Position numbers and translations under genes: made by a program. Below, piece by piece: positions 12,175 to 23,905 of a DNA stretch of 64,000 nt. How positions within the stretch are numbered: position 1 is the stretch's first letter; the number at the start of each line of letters is the position of its first letter. The notes below the pieces were generated by a model. That model was not told the origin of the DNA and ran no database searches. It saw only the letters and a program-made list of their open reading frames with translations. Location of the stretch: the NCBI GenBank assembly GCA_032158295.1, contig CM063248.1:19989273-20053272 (forward strand), given 5' to 3'. The stretch is from Pycnopodia helianthoides. Taxonomy: Eukaryota; Echinodermata; Asteroidea; Forcipulatida; Asteriidae.

Positions 12175-12500
12175 ATGAGCAGAGTGTTGGTTCGAGCCCC
12201 AGTCTTGACACTTAACTATTATTGCTCTGTCCTTTGGATGGGAGGTAAAGCCGTAGGTCGTGCACGTGTAATGCACGTGAAAGAAACCAGTTCAGTTGTC
12301 ACGAAGAGTAAGAGAAGGGTTTTGCCCTGGTTTTTCTGGCAGTGGTTGCCAAATGCATCACAGCATCGTTGCATGGTGCTGCATGTATATATAGATATAA
12401 ACTTGGTCTTATAATTCCCAACATAGCTCTGCATACCTGTAGAAAAAAAAACAGTGAGCGCTTTGGGATGCCCTTTGGGTGCAATAAAGAGCTGTATAAA
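12175..12500 (+). repeat. tRNA-derived SINE family A, 5'-truncated
   Basis: Begins within the head (GAGCAGAGTGTTGGTTCGAG), body TCCTTTGGATGGGAGGTAAAG, ends with GAGCGCTTTGGGATGCCCTT. Confidence 0.7.
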
Positions 12501-13244
12501 AAGTTGAGTATGATTACATTGGGTGTTTGGACTTCAGCTGAATCCTCTTGTTTTTGTTTGTTTGTTTTGTTTTTTTGGTTTTCTAACTTTTTTCTTCGAT
12601 TTCTTCTTCTTCCCTTCCAATTTGAGTCCACAAAATAACTGAAGTTTGGAACTGAATTGAACCTTGAAATTTAGCATATTATATGCTTGAACCTCAACAT
12701 GAAGTCGGTGCTGGAACAGTGATGCCATGATGGTGATGTCATCATGTGTCAAATTACATGAAATTCAAGTTTGTTACTTCCAAAAATCATAACTCATAAA
12801 CTACACAACAGATTTTTACAATCTATACATTCCTGTTAAGGTCTGACAATATGAACTGGAATTTGGACATGGTCTCTAGCGTATGAAATAATCTTTGCCC
12901 CCAAGGCCTTCCATTTGTGAGAGTAATGACATCATCATTCTTACTACTGCCCTCTCTATCGAACTGTGACAAGTTTTAAAATGTACTATTTCGCTAGAAA
13001 CCTGTTGCAAGCTCACAAAAACTTAGCACATGCTTATAAATGTCAATGTCTGGATAAGAAATAAGCTATGACGTCATGATGTCGTCATTAGTTTTCAGAT
13101 GAGGCTTAATCACAATCTCATAAATACTCACATGTCTACACCAAATACCTTGTTTTTGTTTCAAAAACTTAGTCTATTTATTATTTACATTATTCTTAGA
13201 TGGGTTAATTTAAATACAATGTAACTCAATTCAATCTGAAATAA

Positions 13245-13475
13245 AAAGTAGCATCCCCTAAAGGTTATCCTTCTGCTGCTGCTTCCCAGGCTGTAGGTGT
13301 GATCCCTGGCTACACGGCAGTTCTAGGTTGAATGGCTTCTGACTGGTACCCCCAAACAAAGATATTGACAAAATAGGGAGACTGCCAACATTAGGGCTGT
13401 ACAGCTCAGCTGGTAGAGTGCCAGCACGTTGTTAAATCCAGAGGTCGCAGGTTCAAGTCCCGCTCTTGTCAATTT
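13245..13475 (+). repeat. Composite tRNA-like repeat family B
   Basis: Body CCCCTAAAGGTTATCC ... AAAATAGGGAGACTGCCAAC, then module with GCTCAGCTGGTAGAG and GGTCGCAGGTTCAAGTCCCG, a good Pol III B box. Confidence 0.77.
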
Positions 13476-14189
13476 GTCTTTGTTCAACCCCAAATTATTC
13501 AATTCAATTTGATCTATTCAGTTCACCATAGGTTTCTCTTGCCAAGTCTGTATGTTACCACTAATCTCACATGTACTTTTTTGAGATGTAACACCAATCG
13601 ATCAGATGCCATATATATATTCTGATTAGAAGAAGAAGAAGGGAAAAAAACCAGTTGTACATAACAAATAAATAATATTATTTCCTTTAATGAAAATGAT
13701 TCATTCGTCCCCTAAAGGGGCTTGACATTTTGGATGAATCCCTCGAGTCCGACGTGTGTGGAGTTTTTTTTTTTTTCGTCATCGCATCGTAGACCATTTA
13801 CTGGCCATCATGTTTACACAGCCGACTAGACTGCAGAATGTGTATCATGTACAAAGCGCACACCATGCATGCTTATCCGCTAATGAAGTGTAAAATGAGC
13901 CGCAATTGGATTGAATCATGACAAGCTGCAAAATATATATATATATTTTTTTACATACATTTGTGTTGGAAATCTGAGAATGTGTATGTAGGTGCTGAAA
14001 TTAAACCTCATGTCTGCCTCCTCTTCCCCCTGCTCGATGTTTACTCAGGCCTGGTTGGGCTCAACTAGAATGCCTTACGTTGTCGGTATTTATTAAAACT
14101 TCCTTCCTCCCTACAAAAAAAAAATAAAATAAATAGATAAACAAAAAAAGTGCAATTTGTCTGCACCTGGTTGTATGGATGGATTGGCT

Positions 14190-14545
14190 CTTCCTTAATA
14201 ATAATAATAACTACTTCTTATATAGCGCATTATACAATAATGTTTCAATGCGCTTTACATTAGTGCCCTGGTCATTGGGCCAATAGCATTCCTGTAATCT
14301 TTCTCAGCTCCCTGGGGAGTATACAGCCCTGTGCTGCCGTGGCGCACCGAAGGCTTTTTCATACACAATATCAACCTCTACCCCCGCAGGTACCCATTTT
14401 TACCCTTGGGTGGAGAGGAGCAATTATAGTAAAGCATCTTGCTCAAGGACACAAGTGTCATGACCGGGATTCGAACCCACACCCCGATGACTCGACCACC
14501 AGAGCTTGAATCCGATGCTCTAAACCGCTCGGCCATGACACCCTA
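14190..14545 (-). repeat. tRNA-derived SINE family A, near full length, reverse
   Basis: Left: (TAA)n tail and CTTATATAGCGCATT; right: inverted tRNA-like head with GGGATTCGAACCCACACCCC and CGCTCGGCCATGACACCC. Confidence 0.82.
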
Positions 14546-15029
14546 ATGTTATACAATAATCGGGTGCAGGTGAGTGCATTGTCACAGAATATAATCTATA
14601 TCAAATGTAATAGTTCAGTTTTCACCTTGTGGTTATATTCTGCGACAATGCATGAACGAAATGCCTTTAATGTCTGTGTTTGTGAGAACCTTTGTTGTCA
14701 TTCCCTTTGCAAGTCAGGGTTACATTGTAAATCTGAAAAATGTTCCGAAAAATATTTCAGATTGTTTTCCTTCAGATTATCGATGTGATGTGGTTAGTTC
14801 AGTAGGGTTACGTTTGAGGCACATTTATTTCATTTATTCATTCTGGTTGTGAAGCCAAGGACTCTCTTCTCAGAATAGCGAACTTATTTATTCTGATTCT
14901 CAGAATAATCACTATACTAGCTAAGTAGACAAGGAAGGAAGTTTCAGTTTTTTAGATGTGGGGGGAAAACCCCAGAGAATTATTCTAGGGAAAACCCACG
15001 CAATCAGGTAGGGACTTAAAACCCAATCT

Positions 15030-15115
15030 TCATAGTGCCCCCCAGCAGGATTCGAACCGGGCCCCCAGAGGTGGAAGGCGAGGAAAGATACCACTGTGCC
15101 AATCTGACCGCTCGT
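15030..15115 (-). repeat. tRNA-like SINE family D, reverse
   Basis: Inverted B box CAGGATTCGAACCGGGCC and GGTGGAAGGCGAGGAAAGA, complementary to the copy at 44490-44575. Confidence 0.62.
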
Positions 15116-15868
15116 CTTTTTTTGAAATAGTGGGGAATTTGTGACATCAGGCAGTGGCTGCTACATGTTCAAGTGTACATGTATTTCCCTTTTTATATTT
15201 CCCTGTGAAAAGCCTAAATAGTCAGATGACCAGATTAGATCATTGAGGATGAGACCATCCACTGGACATAAGGTGGAACACACTCCTGAATAAAATGAAT
15301 CAAAGTTTTCACTTTTGTTTCCACACAAGCTTGAGAGCTCATGCATTCTGAGTAACAAGTGAAACAAAGAGTTTTCATGCTGACCTCAACTGACTGCTGG
15401 TGTACATCTGCAGATGGTGAACACAATACTCTACTGGGAATGGGTAGCATTTTTTTTCTCTGAAATCTTGCGGGAAATCTATTTTCTGCTCCGCTTTTAT
15501 TATTGTCAACCTCCACTTGTCTCCTGTGGCATTTGAGATGACCCGGGCATCTCAAGACCGTCCCGAGATATATCAATGGAATTTCTGTAACGTCTCAGAT
15601 GAACATGTAGAAATTTGTTCCGATTTGACATTTCTCAAATCTCCTTTTGTTTCTCAGTCTCTTGTTGTTGTTTTTTTTGTCTTTAGGGGGGCGTGAAATT
15701 TCTCTCGGTGGAGAAAATCAATGCTTTGTGTGAATTGCTTGAAGGCGCACTAAATGGTATAGATTGGTGTTGGGTTTTCTTGTCAACATCGCACTCAGGG
15801 ATGTACTCTGAAAGTAACTTGGGGCATTGTAATCAAGTGGTTTGTTGTTCCCCCCCCCACCTCCCATA

Positions 15869-16198
15869 TTAAAGGTATTGTACACTTTTGGTAACAGCTC
15901 AAAATCAGTGTCCACATTTTGTGTGATTAAACATATGCATGAACAAACAAACCTGTGAAAGTTTGAGCTCAATTGGTAATCGAGGTCACGAGAAAATAGT
16001 GAAAAGAGATCTGTTTTTTCAAATTATCGCGCGCGATAATTACTATTGTTTTACTCATTTCTCAGAAACGATAGCATTTTAGGCAGAAATATTTTAAGAA
16101 ACCCTTTCTACCATTACTGACTTTAAATCATGTAAGTTATGTGTGAATCTGTGAACATTGTGTTTTTCGATCTTACCAATAGTGTACAGGGCCTTTAA
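15869..16198. mobile_element. TTAA-flanked MITE family G, copy 1
   Basis: TTAA at both ends (15869-15872, 16195-16198). Inverted ends AAAGGTATTGTACACTTTTG and CAATAGTGTACAGGGCCTTT. A 20-bp perfect palindrome (16022-16041) sits near the middle. The flanking TTAA suggests mobilisation by a piggyBac-type transposase. It is over 90 percent like 32216-32556 by eye. Confidence 0.85.
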
Positions 16199-16590
16199 AG
16201 ATCAACCTGAACGAAATTATTATTATTGTCCTTTTGTTATAGAAAAGTAAACGAGTGTGTAATTATTACATATAATTGATTGAGTAAAACTCAATAAGTA
16301 TCGTTTCATGGTGTGAAAAATGTTGATTAATGTCACACTGGACCAAAATGCAGAGTTTCACAAAAAGTCTCCAAGGGCCTAGGTATCAAACAGCACTGTG
16401 ACGTCACACGATGGACTCGATCCAAACAAGACAATGGAAGATGCATAGCAACAAAGATGAGCATAACCTTCATACAGTCTGTGTTGTCACGTATTGTCAC
16501 AACACGGACTGGTTTGATATATATACATGGTTTATTGTAAAAACATTCAAATTAAAGCAGCCTCGAGGCCGAACAAAATTCAAATTTCAA

Positions 16591-17166
16591 TCCAAAAGCT
16601 CACTGATTGTAAAGTTCATACCAGTACTAATCATCCAGAGCAAGAGATGTCTTTCTAACATACTGTCAGAGTAGATGAAATGGCATTTGAAGACCCCACA
16701 AATCACCATTGTTTATTTCAAATGCCACAATTGAATATGCCCAATATGAACAGGCACAATATCACTGACAAAACTTGTTGTTTTCATTAAAATGTGACAA
16801 CAAAATTTGATGAAATTTACACCCTGGTTGAATGGCGTGCTTATTGAAAACTCGTTGATGGAAAAAAGTGGTCACATTATGTAGAAAGAAACGAGAAACG
16901 AGAAGATGAAAACAAAGTATAAGATTGGTTGTGTTTAAACAAACAAACAAAAACATACATGTATTTTTATCTTCCCATCCAAAAGCTCACTGATTGTAAA
17001 GTTCATACCAGTACTAATCATCCAGAGCGAGAGATGTCTTTCTAACATACTGTTAAAGTAGATGAAGTGGCATTTGAAGACCCCACAAATCACATTGTTT
17101 ATTTCAAATGCCACAATTGAATATGCCCAATATGAAAAGGCACAATATCACTGACAAAACTTGTTG
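16591..17166 (+). repeat. Local direct duplication, two 190-bp copies 387 bp apart
   Basis: 16591-16780 and 16978-17166 match almost throughout (TCCAAAAGCTCACTGATTGT ... CTGACAAAACTTGTTG), with a handful of substitutions and one single-base indel. The second copy is followed directly by a SINE C copy. Confidence 0.88.
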
Positions 17167-17290
17167 CTCGGGTGGGATTCAAACCCATGACCTTTACCAT
17201 TCTGGAGGAGATGTTTAACCACCAGACCACCAAGATTGCCCGGTAGCTAGAGGCAGTTTGGATCCTAGATTTTAGCAGCGGGTACCGCAA
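17160..17290 (-). repeat. tRNA-like SINE family C, reverse
   Basis: Inverted B box GGTGGGATTCAAACCCATGA, CCAGACCACCAAGATTGCCC, GGTAGCTAGAGGCAGTTTGG. Confidence 0.7.
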
Positions 17291-17724
17291 CGATTTAATA
17301 GATGTTAAAGCATTTGATTTCAGAATTAATTTACAGGCTTTTGTTAGGTTAAATTGTGAGTACATCTCAATTTATTTTTTGCATATTAACTGAGGTATTA
17401 TTCTGCATAGCATATGGGGATCTTTTGTACTGCCTGGCAATTACACATATTGATTAATTGACCATGGAGCTAAACTATATTGACTGTAACCAGGCAATCA
17501 AGATACAAAAGAATCATTATGACATGGTTTCTTTCAAGTATGTACTTGAATAATTACCAGTTAACAGTTTATTAAAAGATTTAGTGATAATGGGAAGCCA
17601 CTTGAATGTCATTTTGGGTTTTGGTTTCAAAGCATCTCTTCAATCTTGTCAATTAGCTTGTCAAAATGTGTTAGACTAAACATTTCTATGGGAATTATTT
17701 TTTTCTTATCAAAATAGAATGCAC

Positions 17725-17895
17725 TTGGGTGTGATCCCTGGCTATAAGGCAGTTAACGGTTGTACTCTGACTGGCACCCCAAAAAGACATTGACAAAAAA
17801 GGGGGACTGCCAACATAGGGCTAGATAGCTCAGTTGGTAGAGCGCCGACATGTTAATCCGGAGGTCGAATTTTCAATTCCCCACTCTAGTCATTT
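17725..17895 (+). repeat. Composite tRNA-like repeat family B, shortened
   Basis: Starts at ACTTGGGTGTGATCCCTGGC, lacks the first part of the body, and has the module GCTAGATAGCTCAGTTGGTAG with a decayed B box (GGTCGAATTTTCAATTCCC). Confidence 0.72.
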
Positions 17896-18227
17896 TCTCA
17901 AAATAGAAAGCATGAAATTTTGTTTGATGCGTGTACCTTACAGGACCAGACTTAAAAATTTGGCTGACATATGGTAAAAATAACAGACATCCTAAAAATT
18001 CAAATATTGGATTGGAAAAAAACAAGCAATTTCAGATTCATTATTTTATTCTTGCATTAGCAAAACAGTATAAAGTCTTTTGAATAACATTTTGTAAGTA
18101 ATTGCTAAGCCAAAAAAACAAAACAGAAACCGGTCTCAGACTTCAATTTGATTTTTGGATGATGATCATACCTTTTGTTAAGCATAGTTTTTCTGTGCTT
18201 AGCATCTCCATGGACCCAGTATCGGCC

Positions 18228-18480
18228 TATGGCTTTGACTTTGACATGGTTGCTATGAAGTGACAATTTGTACCCAGTACTGGCCGATGGCTTTGACATG
18301 GTTACTGTGAGGTGACATTTTGTACCCAGTCATGGCCGATGGCTTTGACTTGGTTGCCATGAGGTGATGATTTGTACCCAGTGCTGGCTGATGGCTTTGA
18401 CTTGGTTGCCATGAGGTGATGATTTGTACCCAGTGCTGGCTGATGGCTTTGACGTGGTTGCCATGAGGTGATGATTTGTA
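18228..18480 (+). repeat. 52-bp tandem repeat, about five units
   Basis: Unit: GATGGCTTTGACTTGGTTGC CATGAGGTGATGATTTGTAC CCAGTGCTGGCT (52 bases). Units 3 to 5 are nearly identical at exact 52-bp spacing; units 1 and 2 are more diverged. Confidence 0.88.
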
Positions 18481-18686
18481 CGTGTAGGCATGTAGGCCTA
18501 ATTTATTAAAACCAACAAATCAAAAACATTTCTTCATTATAAACCATTTTGTTTGTTTTAGATTAGGGAGAGATTTCCGGTTCACCCTTTGGTTATTTTT
18601 TATGACATTCATGATAATACCAGCTCATGTCCTGCCCTGTGGGTTATTTTTAAATTCAACTATGTAAACATTCCCGGGCGTGATAC

Positions 18687-19076
18687 TTAATGACACTGGA
18701 CACCTTTGGTAATTGTCAAAGACCAGTCTTCTCACTTGGTGTATCTCAACATATGCACAAAATAACAAACCTGTGAAAATTTGAACTCAAATGGTCGTCG
18801 AAGTTGCGAGATGCTAATGGAAGAAAAAACACCCTTGTCACACGAAGTTGTGAGCTTTCAGATGCTTGATTTCGAGACCTCACGCGTGAGGTCTCAAAAT
18901 CAATTCAAATATTTTAGTGAGAAATTATTTCTTCCTCAAAAACTACGTTACTTCAGGCCGGGAGCCATTTCTCACAATGTTTTATACTATCAACAGCTCT
19001 CCACTGCTCGTTACCAAGTGAGTTTTTATGCTAACAATTATTTTGAGTAATTACCAATAGTGTCCAGTGCCTTTAA
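18687..19076. mobile_element. TTAA-flanked MITE family H
   Basis: TTAA at 18687-18690 and 19073-19076. Ends CACTGGACACCTTTGGTAAT and ACCAATAGTGTCCAGTGCC, related to family G (ACAC.TTTGGTAA). A perfect 22-bp palindrome (18874-18895, centre CACGCGTG) lies near the centre. Confidence 0.8.
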
Positions 19077-20179
19077 TGAAGGCAAGTGCCTCCCTTGCCC
19101 CCTGGTTATTGCCCTGGTGCCTCTTCAAGTTTTGCACTAGAAATTTAAAATGTCCTCATAGAGGTGCCCTTAACCAAGGAGAAAACTCCTTGGTGCACTA
19201 ATCCTTTCAAAGACCAAACCATCAAGCCCTGCATTCCAAAAGGCTGGTAGTTTAATATATTCAGAAAATTTCACGGCATGCTATGCCCAACTAATTAAAT
19301 ACTGTCCGTCACTCTGTAGCAATTATAGTGCTGTGTATTCCATGCATTCAAATTATGCAGAACAAATCCACAGGAGACAGTGATTTGTCATCTGTTGTGC
19401 TGGGCCCCTTTTCCATAAAACCTTTCAGAAGAAATTGTTCTGTTTCATGCTATTAAGCATGCATAAAGTGAACATGTGGTAACATGGTAACATAAGTCGT
19501 GCAATACATGATGACATATGGCCAGTTCCACATGAGAAAAGGTAAAAAACAGCAAATTCATAAATTTAGAAAATCCCAATAAATACAAATGTTCCGAACA
19601 GACAGCGTACTAAATTTTCAAGAAACTGAAAAACCATTTTTCAAATAGTTTTATTGGTTTTCCTATTATTCATATTTGAAATTTGAGGATTTTGGGGGCT
19701 TTCCGGGTTTTGCACTCATTTTGGCTCAATTTCATGATGATGTAATCTAAGCTACTGAATATATGATTTATTTGTCTGCAAACTTTCCCATTTTACATGT
19801 TTGGGTGTAACAATCATATTTTGTGAAGCACTTGCTGAAATTGGATCCATGAGTATTTTCTGGAGAAATCTACACACATTTGCATGTAATTCCGTTACCA
19901 TAACATAGAAGAAGTTTATCTCCTGAACGAAGTAAATTCTCTTCCTTCATTTGCCTCCTCATACGTCGTTTTTCTGAAACATCCCCTCTGTTCTGCCAAA
20001 ACTGTGGTAGAATAGAACTTCTGTTTCATAAGGTTGGGCATGAGACACGTAGTTTTTGCATGCTCATATTATGTTTGTGTATACACAATACCCTCTGACT
20101 GTAAACCCGTAGCTATGTGTATTGCCAATAGAGGGCAGGATTAAAGTGAGAGTTGAAACAAAAGACCCATCTTGTACAT
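19077..20179. other. No gene seen
   Basis: Unique-looking intergenic sequence with scattered A/T runs; nothing repeated elsewhere in the window that I noticed. Confidence 0.4.
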
Positions 20180-20396
20180 AGCACATGCATAGCACATGAC
20201 AGCACATGCAAGCACATGCACAGCACATGCACAGCACATGCACAGCACATGCACAGCACATGCACAGCACATGCACAGCACATGCACAGCACATGCACAG
20301 CACATGCACAGCACATGCACAGCACATGCACAGCACATGCACAGCACATGCACAGCACATGCACAGCACATGCATAGCACATGCGTAGCACGTGCA
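20180..20396 (+). repeat. 11-bp minisatellite (AGCACATGCAC)n
   Basis: About 15 near-perfect units from 20211 to 20374, flanked by degenerate units (AGCACATGCAT, AGCACATGAC, GCGTAGCACGTGC). Since 11 is not a multiple of 3 and the unit has no stop, open frames run through it on both strands; they have only low-complexity text and are not genes. Confidence 0.95.
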
Positions 20397-21194
20397 TTGA
20401 TATGAACTAACATAAGCTTCATAGTGAAAGCATGGAGGAATAAGAACACAGGGAACCAAAATTTTGACCGCACAAAACGACCATGTTAGTTCAAGAAGTG
20501 AAAGGAAAACCACACAATTTCGTGGGGCCATTTGTGTGAATCATTATTCTACTTTTAAATCATCTTTCCTACCATGTATATTTCATAACAGACGATTTTA
20601 TAGCCCAAAGTGCCCAATCCAAAGGCGATGTGTCCCTTTAATTTTGATATTATATAGTCAGTTTTATTTAGCAGTTGAGAGTCAAGCTAGAAACAGTTAT
20701 ATTTTTTAATTTTTGTTTACAGCCTTTACAGTACTATAGAAAGGAATACAAGAATCAAAAAGAACATTTTCATAAATGCTCCTGTTGATGCCACAAAAAT
20801 TGCCGCTTGCTGAAACGTTCACAGGTCTGTTGTTAATTGAATCAAACCATACTTAATGAAGCAGTCTGGCCAACATTCCAAATGTTGTACACAGTGCATT
20901 CCCCAGATTCAATACACTAGTGAAAAAAACAAAACAGAACACAACATGTTCATCATGCCCTATACGGGACTGTGGTTGCATTTAGCCTCCCCCGTTAACA
21001 CAATAGACTAACCCCAATTTAGCACCATCCAAACACAGAGCCCATCCCATTCCAATACACCAAGCTATCTGTGTCCCCCCCCTTCAGACACAATGGACTA
21101 GCCCTCATTAGTATTCCCCGCATCATTGACGTGAACCCCCATCTCGTCATATTGCGCTCACTACTGCAGCAAGGATGAGTGTCTAACCTTCATA

Positions 21195-21216
21195 GCATTC
21201 TCTCTCTCTCTCTCTC
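21195..21216 (+). repeat. (TC)n microsatellite
   Basis: About ten TC units. No gene nearby. Confidence 0.75.
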
Positions 21217-21278
21217 GCTGCTCTGTCATCATTGCTGTCTCTCACAGACAAACGGCCAACCGCGCAGTCATGATAAGA

Positions 21279-21615
21279 AGGTGGGTCCACTTTATAATAA
21301 TATATCAAAATAGCTGTAGAATATATCTTAAACCTAGTTTACCGACTATACATGACATAGAATGGATTTACTATAACTATAGTCAATAATGTTTAGTATT
21401 TGACACCATTATTTGGGTCTAGACGAATCTAAACCATCATCTACGCAGCCATTGGAGGGTGGGTCTACTAAATATGCAACCAATTTATAGAATTCATAAA
21501 TGTAGCAGCCCATTATAAATCTAATTGGTAATTCTATATGTTGATAATTTTAGTTTCTGACGTTATATTATTGATGGGTCTGGAAACCGTCCCGTAATTA
21601 ACAAGGCGGGTCTGC
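21279..21615 (+). repeat. Degenerate long-period repeat with GGTGGGTC marks
   Basis: AAGGTGGGTCCACT (21279), AGGGTGGGTCTACT (about 21455) and AAGGCGGGTCTGCC (about 21603) recur at 176 and 148 bp with similar AT-rich text between. Old and uncertain. Confidence 0.35.
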
Positions 21616-22809
21616 CAAGCATCATAAATTGGTTTGGTATTTGGAGCATAGAGTATTTTGTACTGGCTGATGCATTTTTGCTGTAAAATTGAACGTTTCT
21701 TTAATTACTGATATCCCAATGTTAATGGCAATGAATATAATAGTTACAGCTCATTTTGTAACTGCATTTGTATACATGTACATGTACTGTACTTGTGTGT
21801 ACCTGCATAATTTTTAATAGTGCCCTTAAGTAAAGGATGTTAGCTGAAGTATTGTAGTGTTTATTTATTTATTTATGTGTTAACTAATGCATCCGAAATT
21901 CCTTGACTTTGACTAAAACAACATGGCCTAATTTTTGCCGTGAATAAGATTTTTTTTGTTCAGAAGATTTTGTCTGGTCATCCTTTAAGGATATGCACAA
22001 CATTGAAGGATGTCAGTTGAAGTACTGTTTTTTTATTTATTCGTACATGTTTTTTTTTTTGGTAAATGCAATAGAAAAATTTCTTGGCTTTGAGTCAAAA
22101 ATTTCTTTCACCGCGAAAAATTGTTTTTGTGTTGTTTCAATTTTTTTTTTCTCTGATCGAAATTTGACAAATAATGCTTTCAGAACAAAAACTTCTGCCT
22201 ATCCCACGGACAATTAAAGCACAAAATACATGTAACATGCAAAACTGTTTGTACATGGCTGATTTAAGGATGGGATACTGACAATAATTCATTTTTAGTT
22301 TTTAATAACTAACACTAATCATTGGCAGATTTGTTCGTGCAAATGAAAGCTTGTACTTAAAAACATCTATTTAGAATTTAAATCTTAATTTTCTGGTCAA
22401 ATTGGCCAAAAATCTGACATAGCATCTCAAGTACCTTGATTTCTTGGAGGGTTTGTGAGTAACTCTACCGACATCTTGGATTTGGTTTTCATTAAAATCG
22501 CTTCACACATATCCTCGGCTGACATGTTCTTAGATTCTCTCGCAAGATTTAAATCCATAATTCAAACAGTCAATTTGTAACCCAGTGTTGCAGTAAATAT
22601 GGGCCAATATTAGTGAACAGCTTAATTAGTTGGGAAAGTGTTGTGATAATTGATTTCGTTCAGCTCATTATGTAAAGAAAAAACCCACACAAACAAATAT
22701 TGAACTTTGGTGTGGAGTCAAGTAGAATGCAACATGGTCACCATATGTTAACAGCATTAGTGCAGACCACATGTTGTGAAGATATTAGACATGCCTTATG
22801 CTTTTGAGC

Positions 22810-23080
22810 TTTTTAAAAAGTAGCCTATCGCTCTAGTAAACTACGTTTTACTTGCCTCCAGGAAGTTTTAGTAGCCCATATTTCAAACATTTATTGCCGA
22901 AAACATTATCTTTCTGATGTATTAATGGTAGCGAGTTTATTGGTCAATGAAAATTGCATGCACTCACTCAAACATCAATGAACACTTTTTGAAAATGATT
23001 ATTCACATTTTGGAAAGGAAGAAATATGAGCACTTTAAAACAAGTAGGTCGGACAGATTTTAGTAGCCCACAGGGCAAGT
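22810..23080. repeat. Dispersed repeat, related to 10790-11085
   Basis: Same ordered motifs as the copy at 10790, with many substitutions, so the family is old. It is followed at 23100-23250 by another dispersed piece (TAACATGAGGTTAGAGACTT) that recurs at 59130-59210. Confidence 0.7.
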
Positions 23081-23564
23081 TGAAATATTTGGAATGTGAC
23101 TTCATCAAACGTTTCGGATTTTGACCAAAATGCCCTTGGAAGGGTAACGGCACATGTGGCATTTTAAACCGTTGTAACATGAGGTTAGAGACTTGTACAT
23201 TTTTCCAAAAGGACTCTATCTATTGGAAAATGAGTAGATCTTACAACTGCCTCTGACCTTTGAGCCCATCTTTAACTGATGTAATCATTATATTGGGGGT
23301 AAAGAACAGTTTTTTTTAATCATCTGTTGGTGGAGAGTAAACACTAAGACCCATGAACTCTATATCTGATCTCTTCTCAACCATATACACATTGATGGAC
23401 AATGTAGGTGACACCTCTGTTTCCATACAGTAGCAGTGTACATCCATACAGCTGCACGCCACAAATTGGTCTAGACAGGTGTTAAACACCCTCTGATTAT
23501 ATTCAGTGGTCTTTGAACCCATGCTCAAGGTCATTTTTTCTTTGTAAAAAGTTTATTATTATAT

Positions 23565-23905
23565 TTCTGGTTATGAAACCGAGGATGGTCGTAAGTGAAC
23601 TTAATCACTGTTTAGCTGGCAAGCCTGAGGAAACCTGTAAACAAGGGTGCTTGCTATGGGAACCAGATTAACCCCTAACTCTTGCATGGTAAGTGTTCTG
23701 GGTTCATTTATGTGCACTACCAGTCCTAGTACACGGGACCTAGGACTTAGTTATTAGAGTCCCATCCGAAAGACAAAGAAACTATGGTAAAATATCTTGC
23801 TCAAGAACACAAGTGCTACTACGAGCGGGATTCAAACCCACACTCTGCTGATCAGAAACACCAGAGCTTGAGTCCGGTGCTCTTAAAACGCTCGACCGCT
23901 TTTGT
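23565..23905 (-). repeat. tRNA-derived SINE family A, reverse
   Basis: TTCTGGTTATGAAACCGAGG at left, inverted head GCGGGATTCAAACCCACACT and CGCTCGACCGCTTTTGTG at right. Confidence 0.78.

Noticed and set aside
20064..20531. Long open frames (up to 155 codons) rich in Cys/His or Ala
   Set aside because: They are read through an 11-bp minisatellite that is open in all frames; no domain, no codon structure outside the array.
21217..21285. First exon of an unknown gene (CTCTCACAGACAAACGG ... GATAAGAAG before GTGGGT)
   Set aside because: Only a possible donor site and no coding text; the GGTGGGTC motif recurs downstream, so it is more likely a repeat.
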